From Streptomyces liangshanensis (GTDB taxonomy: Bacteria; Actinomycetota; Actinomycetes; Streptomycetales; Streptomycetaceae), in contig NZ_CP050177.1 in assembly GCF_011694815.1 (NCBI RefSeq), positions 1,798,001 to 1,862,000 of the forward strand: a stretch of 64,000 nt of DNA, written 5' to 3'. Positions 59,943 through 64,000 of this stretch are shown here, one piece after another; within the stretch, counting starts at the first letter, position 1; every line of letters begins with the position of its first letter. The notes under the pieces were generated by a model. That model was given only the letters and a program-made list of their open reading frames with translations, made no database searches and was not told where the DNA came from. The position numbers and the translations under genes were made by a program.

Positions 59943-60857
59943 TCAGGGCCCCAGCTCCTTCGGGAACTCGGGCGGCAGCTCCTCGGGCTGTTCCAGCGGG
60001 GGCAGCTCGGGCAGCGCCTCCCACGGCACCTGGCGGGCGCGCAGGTCCTTGCGGACGCGTCCGGCGACCTTGTGGGTGTCCCGGCGGTTCATCATCGCGC
60101 CGACCGCGGCGCCGATCATGAACGGGACCAGGTTCGGCAGGCTGCGGACGGTGCGCTTCATGATCTGCTGGCGCAGCTCGCGCTTCATGCGGCCGCTCAG
60201 CGCGCTGTTGATCGTCGACGGCCGGGTGACGTCGACGCCGCGCTCCTCCGTCCAGGCGGTCAGGTAGGCGACGCCGCGCTCCTTGACGGTGCCGGGAGGG
60301 CGGAGCCCGTAGACCTCGTGCAGCTCCGCGATGAGCTTGAGCTCGATCGCGGCGACGGCGGTGATCTCCGCCGCCAGCTCGGCGGGCATCGCGGGCGGCA
60401 CGGGCAGCATCGCCGCCGCGCCGATGCCCGCGCCCACCGTCGAACTGCTGTTCGCGGCGCCCGCGATCAGCTTGTCGGCCAGTTCCTCGGGTCCGAGACC
60501 CGGGAACTGGCGGCGAAGCGTCGCCAGGTCGCGGACCGGGACCCGAGGAGCGTTCTCGATGATCCGGTCGGCGAGATGGCCGAGCGCCGCCTTGGCGCCC
60601 ACGCCTCCTTTGCGTACTCCCCGTGTGACGGCCGCCAGGCGCCGGCCCTTGGTCCGGGGGCCGTCGTGGTCGTCCTGGGCCGCTTCGAGCGGGGCGGGCA
60701 GGTCTCGCCCGTCGTCGTCCGGGCCGGGAAGGGGTACGAGAGCGGAGTGCTCGGCGGGGGGTTGAGGGCCTCCTGCCGGGCCTGAGCCGCTCTCGGACTC
60801 CTTCGGTGGACCCGCAGGGCCGAAGGGCCGTTTCCGGGACGGTGAGTCGCCTGCCAC
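59943..60857 (-). CDS. Unknown actinomycete protein
   Basis: A 304-residue protein. The first 70 residues are disordered, Pro/Gly/Asp-rich. The remaining helical part includes LADRIIENAPRVPVRDLATLRRQFPGLGPEELADKLI, a Gly/Ala-rich stretch GAANSSSTVGAGIGAAAMLPVPPAMPAELAAEIT that could insert in a membrane, and NLVPFMIGAAVGAMMNRRDTHKVAGRVRKDLRAR. A Pro/Glu-rich tail closes it. It resembles EcsC-like proteins only loosely, and no function can be given. It is convergent with DUF3093. Confidence 0.7.
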   Translation of the reverse strand: MAGDSPSRKRPFGPAGPPKESESGSGPAGGPQPPAEHSALVPLPGPDDDGRDLPAPLEAAQDDHDGPRTKGRRLAAVTRGVRKGGVGAKAALGHLADRIIENAPRVPVRDLATLRRQFPGLGPEELADKLIAGAANSSSTVGAGIGAAAMLPVPPAMPAELAAEITAVAAIELKLIAELHEVYGLRPPGTVKERGVAYLTAWTEERGVDVTRPSTINSALSGRMKRELRQQIMKRTVRSLPNLVPFMIGAAVGAMMNRRDTHKVAGRVRKDLRARQVPWEALPELPPLEQPEELPPEFPKELGP

Positions 60858-60869
60858 GGCCGACCCGCC

Positions 60870-61166
60870 CTAGTCGCAGTCGCGGCAGATCGGCTGACCG
60901 TTCTTCTCCCTGGCCAACTGGCTGCGGTGGTGCACCAGGAAGCAGCTCATGCAGGTGAACTCGTCGGCCTGACGGGGCAGCACGCGGACGGAAAGCTCCT
61001 CGTTGGAGAGATCCGCGCCGGGCAGCTCCAGGCCTTCAGCCTGCTCGAACTCGTCGACGTCGACCGCTGAGGTCGACTTGTCGTTCCGACGGGCCTTCAG
61101 TTCCTCAAGGCTGTCCTGATCGACGTCGTCATCGGTCTTGCGTGGGGTGTCGTAATCCGTTGCCAT
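60870..61166 (-). CDS. DUF4193 zinc-ribbon protein
   Basis: A 98-residue acidic protein conserved across actinobacteria. The first half is disordered (TDYDTPRKTDDDVDQDSLEEL). The second half has a zinc ribbon with FTCMSCFLVHH and ICRDCD. The ATG at 61166 has GGGGGAGAG upstream. Function is unknown; abundance and conservation suggest a core role. It lies 12 bases upstream of the unknown gene at 59943-60857 and is probably co-transcribed. Confidence 0.9.
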   Translation of the reverse strand: MATDYDTPRKTDDDVDQDSLEELKARRNDKSTSAVDVDEFEQAEGLELPGADLSNEELSVRVLPRQADEFTCMSCFLVHHRSQLAREKNGQPICRDCD

Positions 61167-61570
61167 GTCGCTCTCCCCCTCTGGGTTTCTGTGGTGTCTC
61201 CAGCGCACGTAACGCGTGAGAGGCCGGACTTGTGCCCGACCTGAGGCGGAGATTTTGCCTCACATCAAGGTCTGTTACTCAATCGACACCCAATCGCACT
61301 CGTGCTGAGTGATCGACTGCGGGTGGCGAAGGGGACCGTACACGGTCCTGAGGTCGTGCTACACGGGCGCCACCCCGTGTACTTCCCGTGATCCGGGGCC
61401 CCGGAAACCCGGACTTTACCGGCTTTCCGAGGGTGGCTTGATCACAGAGAGTGGACGGGCGTGAATTCGACCCTGTGATCGATCACACAAGCCCCAACCG
61501 GGCGGGGCCCCCGAAAATTCCGCGCAAAGCGAACGAAGCCAGCCTGGTCAGGGATGCCGCGAGCAGCATC
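61167..61570. promoter_or_regulatory. 404-bp non-coding region with inverted repeats
   Basis: No gene is seen. GGACCGT and ACGGTCC (61333-61348, two-base centre) and TACACGGG with CCCGTGTA (61360-61381) form inverted repeats, and CCGGGGCCCCGG is at 61393-61404. On the minus strand these come after cutS and before DUF4193, so they may include the cutS terminator and DUF4193 regulation. Confidence 0.45.
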
Positions 61571-62803
61571 TCAGACCGGGAGGGTGACCCGCATCACGAG
61601 ACCACCGCCCTCCCGGGGCTCCGCGATGATACGGCCACCGTGGGCCCGGGCCACGGACCGGGCGATCGACAGGCCGAGGCCCACGCCCTTGTCGCTGCCG
61701 GTCCGTTCGGTACGGAGCCGGCGGAACGGTTCGAAAAGATTGTCGATCTCGTAAGCGGGAACGACCGGACCCGTGTTCGACACCACCAGGACCGCCTGTC
61801 CCGGCTCCATCGACGTCGTGACCTCCACCCAGCCGTCCTCCGGCACGTTGTACCGGACGGCGTTCTGGACCAGGTTCAGCGCGATCCTCTCCAGCAGGAC
61901 CCCGTTCCCCTGGACGACCGCGGGCGCCCGCTCCCCGCGGATGACCACGTTCTTCGCCAGGGCCTCACCGGCGGTCTGGTCGACCGCGCGGGCGGCCACC
62001 TCGGCGAGGTCGACCGGTTTTCGCTCCACGAGCTGGTTGTCGCTGCGGGCGAGCAGCAGCAGGCCCTCCACCAGCTGCTCACTGCGCTCGTTGGTCGCCA
62101 GGAGCGTCTTGCCGAGCTGCTGGAGTTCGCCGGGGGCGCCCGGGTCCGAGAGGTGGACCTCCAGCAGCGTCCGGTTGATCGCCAGCGGCGTACGCAACTC
62201 GTGGGACGCGTTCGCGACGAAGCGCTGCTGCGCCGTGAAGGCACGCTCCAGCCGCTCCAGCATCTCGTCGAACGTGTCCGCGAGCTCCTTCAGCTCGTCG
62301 TCCGGGCCGTCCAGCTCGATCCGCCGCGAGAGGTCGGAGCCGACCACGCGCCGTGCGGTACGGGTGATCCGGCCCAGCGGCGAGAGCACGCGGCCCGCCA
62401 TCGCGTACCCGAAGGCGAACGCGATGATGCTCAGGCCCACCAGCGCGAACAGGGAACGGGTGAGCAGGTCGTCGAGTGCCTGGGCCCGCTGGTGGTTGAC
62501 GCAGCTGTTGATCGCCGCGTTGGCCTCGTCGGGGGTGAGCTGGGCCGGCAGCCTGCAGGTGTCGCTGCTCACCGCACCCGAGAGGAGGGTGAAGGGGAGC
62601 TTGCTGCCCACGTGCAGGGCCTGCGCCGCGAGCAGGTAGATGATCGAGAGCAGCAGGATGCCGGCGATCAGGAACATCCCGCCGTACAGCAGCGTGAGAC
62701 GTATGCGGATCGTCGGACGCACCCAGGGCAGCGTCTGGTCGGGCCGTCTCGGGTCCCAGGTCGGCTTGGGAGGTGCCGAGGGCGGCAGCGGGTTGCTCGC
62801 CAT
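61571..62803 (-). CDS. cutS: CutS-like sensor histidine kinase
   Basis: A 410-residue two-helix sensor. The first helix is at about residues 35-60 and the second at about 115-140, flanking an extracytoplasmic loop of some 55 residues with cysteines C83 and C101 (SSDTCRLPA, INSCVNHQ). HAMP, then H201 in NASHELRTPL, NLVQNAVRYNV and GVGLGLSIARS follow. Size, synteny and the partner regulator match Streptomyces CutRS, linked to secretion and redox stress. The ATG at 62803 lies five bases after the cutR stop, so translation is coupled. Confidence 0.82.
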   Translation of the reverse strand: MASNPLPPSAPPKPTWDPRRPDQTLPWVRPTIRIRLTLLYGGMFLIAGILLLSIIYLLAAQALHVGSKLPFTLLSGAVSSDTCRLPAQLTPDEANAAINSCVNHQRAQALDDLLTRSLFALVGLSIIAFAFGYAMAGRVLSPLGRITRTARRVVGSDLSRRIELDGPDDELKELADTFDEMLERLERAFTAQQRFVANASHELRTPLAINRTLLEVHLSDPGAPGELQQLGKTLLATNERSEQLVEGLLLLARSDNQLVERKPVDLAEVAARAVDQTAGEALAKNVVIRGERAPAVVQGNGVLLERIALNLVQNAVRYNVPEDGWVEVTTSMEPGQAVLVVSNTGPVVPAYEIDNLFEPFRRLRTERTGSDKGVGLGLSIARSVARAHGGRIIAEPREGGGLVMRVTLPV

Positions 62804-62808
62804 CCGCG

Positions 62809-63462
62809 TCAGATCCGGTATCCCGAACCGGGGACCGTGACGATCACGGGCGGCTCGGCCAGCTTGCGGCGCAGGGTCATGACAGTGACCCGCACGACGT
62901 TGGTGAACGGGTCCGTGTTCTCGTCCCAGGCCTTCTCCAGCAGCTGCTCGGCCGAGACGACCGCGCCCTCGCTGCGCATCAGGACCTCCAGCACCGCGAA
63001 CTCCTTGGGGGCGAGCTGGATCTCCTTGCCCTCGCGGAAGACCTCGCGCCGGTTCGGGTCGAGCTTGATCCCCGAGCGCTCCAGGACGGGCGGCAGCGGC
63101 ACCGTCGTCCGCCGGCCGAGCGCGCGGACGCGGGCGGTCAGCTCGGTGAAGGCGAAGGGCTTGGGCAGGTAGTCGTCCGCGCCCAGCTCCAGTCCCTCGA
63201 CCCGGTCGCTGACGTCGCCCGAGGCCGTGAGCATGAGGACCCGGGTGGGCACCCCCAGCTCCACGATCCGGCGGCAGACGTCGTCCCCGTGCACCAGGGG
63301 AAGGTCCCGGTCCAGCACCACCACGTCGTAGTCGTTGACCCCGATCCGCTCCAGGGCCGCCGCGCCGTCGTACACGACGTCGACGGCCATGGCCTCCCGG
63401 CGCAGTCCGGTGGCCACCGCATCGGCGAGCAGTTGCTCGTCCTCGACGACGAGTACGCGCAC
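62809..63462 (-). CDS. cutR: CutR-like response regulator
   Basis: A 217-residue OmpR-type regulator. The phospho-acceptor is D51 in VVVLDRDLPLVHGDD, and DDYLPKPFAF gives the receiver lysine. The winged helix ends VVRVTVMTLRRKLAEPPVIVTVPGSGYRI. The length equals S. lividans CutR as I recall. The GTG/ATG region is clear: ATG at 63462 is preceded by AAGGAA. It is the first gene of the cutRS pair. Confidence 0.85.
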   Translation of the reverse strand: MRVLVVEDEQLLADAVATGLRREAMAVDVVYDGAAALERIGVNDYDVVVLDRDLPLVHGDDVCRRIVELGVPTRVLMLTASGDVSDRVEGLELGADDYLPKPFAFTELTARVRALGRRTTVPLPPVLERSGIKLDPNRREVFREGKEIQLAPKEFAVLEVLMRSEGAVVSAEQLLEKAWDENTDPFTNVVRVTVMTLRRKLAEPPVIVTVPGSGYRI

Positions 63463-63897
63463 GGCGCTGTTCCTTCCTCTGGTCGCCCGTCACCTGGGAT
63501 CAGGGCAGGTCGTCGCACTGGGTGTGCGTCCCCATCCTGCCCGCTACGCCCATAAACCGGCGGTAAGACGAGACCGGGCCCCGGACACCGCACGGCGGAC
63601 GGGCCCCGGGCGGGGGCGCGGACCGGGGCCTGGCGGCCTCACCAGGCAGGACGGAAGAACCTGTCCGGGCCCGGCGGGAATACTCGGGATTCTTTGAAGA
63701 GTTGAGGTTTCTCGAAGACGGAGCCTGGGGAAAACGACTTCACATCCGAGATCACGCCCTGTTTGTGGCATGTCAGGTCCCACAACTGCCCCCCAGTAGG
63801 CAGTGGGCGCGTGATCACCCGCCGTCGGCACACCCCCGTGCCATCGACCACGACGTCGGCACACCCCCGTGCCACTGACCCACGACGAGGGGGCGCA
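63463..63897. other. 435-bp divergent regulatory region
   Basis: No gene is seen. TTGTGG and CCACAA flank 63763-63785, CTGCC/GGCAG follows, and the 21-bp direct repeat (listed separately) lies near the right end. It separates cutR from the rightward gene at 63898. Confidence 0.5.
63823..63874. repeat. 21-bp direct repeat containing inverted repeat GGCAC-N6-GTGCC
   Basis: CGTCGGCACACCCCCGTGCC plus A is repeated exactly at 63823-63843 and 63854-63874 (31-bp period). Each copy holds GGCAC and GTGCC around six bases. It ends 23 bases before the start of the last gene. Confidence 0.6.
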
Positions 63898-64000
63898 ATG
63901 GACGCATTCACCGCAGGGCTGCTGCAGCGTATAAAGGCCACGGAAACCGATCTCACCCATGCCCGGGAAGCGGGAGACGACTTCCTCGCGGACGTCGAGC
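63898..64000 (+). CDS. Start of a small helical protein (truncated by the window end)
   Basis: The first 34 codons read MDAFTAGLLQRIKATETDLT then HAREAGDDFLADVE, an amphipathic helical start without signal peptide. The ribosome site GAGGGGG is five to eight bases upstream of the ATG at 63898. The rest lies outside the window. It resembles short conserved Streptomyces proteins of unknown function beside cutRS. Confidence 0.65.
   Translation, partial: MDAFTAGLLQRIKATETDLTHAREAGDDFLADVE

Noticed and set aside
1..64000. CRISPR arrays, tRNA/rRNA genes, transposases, integrases or phage genes
   Set aside because: None was seen. The short tandem repeats at 433, 6224 and 13682 are contiguous and lack spacers.
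1..64000. Other TTA triplets in genes
   Set aside because: The ones I checked (for example at 3710, 6481, 20629 and 48688) are out of frame or encode other residues; only 35615-35617 is a true leucine TTA codon.

Overview
The window is high-GC actinobacterial DNA that looks like a Streptomyces chromosome. Nearly every codon ends in G or C, GTG starts are common, ribosome binding sites are of the GGAGG type, and many genes are separated by long GC hairpins. The right-hand block carries conserved actinomycete genes (DUF4193, DUF3093, DUF3710, a dUTPase, CutR/CutS, DUF3159, paired TrkA proteins). I see no rRNA, tRNA, CRISPR array, transposase or prophage gene.

Region 1 (1-22.2 kb) is accessory metabolism. 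It holds small oxidoreductases (SDR, NAD(P)-binding, FAD amine oxidase, zinc alcohol dehydrogenase, F420-type luciferase-like, aldo/keto reductases) beside XRE/MmyB, TetR and LysR regulators. It also has an OsmC protein, an unusual inositol-monophosphatase-fold protein, a Vat/CatB-type acetyltransferase, a secreted SGNH hydrolase, an EF-hand protein, a family 1 glycosyltransferase, a secreted decapeptide-repeat miniprotein, two linked unknown genes and a phospholipase D-like protein. Two matching 18-bp palindromes, one before the tetR gene and one before the SDR-osmC pair, suggest one small regulon.

Region 2 (22.2-31.5 kb) is a carbohydrate uptake and degradation operon: a ROK regulator, two ABC permeases, a binding lipoprotein, a GH95-type alpha-L-fucosidase and a GH110-type alpha-1,3-galactosidase. 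Neither hydrolase has a signal peptide. The pair fits intracellular breakdown of an imported glycan carrying both alpha-fucose and alpha-1,3-galactose, as in blood-group-B-like structures.

Region 3 (31.5-43.1 kb) has a decayed gene fragment, an APH-fold kinase, an XRE/MmyB-aldo/keto reductase divergent pair, an M23 peptidase gene with a TTA codon (a likely bldA target), an M20 peptidase, an ABC-2 exporter followed by a secreted beta-propeller/phosphoesterase fusion, and an I36-type inhibitor-like secreted protein.

Region 4 (43.2-61.2 kb) is dominated by potassium. An RNA methyltransferase is followed by a permease that resembles KimA, divergent from two TrkA-type proteins, then DUF3159 and OB-fold genes. 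A complete kdpFABC-kdpDE system follows, preceded by a 27-codon reading frame. DUF3710, dut, DUF3093, an unknown protein and DUF4193 close the block. From memory, the flanking order resembles the M. tuberculosis Rv2689c-Rv2699c neighbourhood, with kdp as an extra block in the middle. Region 5 (61.5-64 kb) is cutRS and the start of one further small gene.
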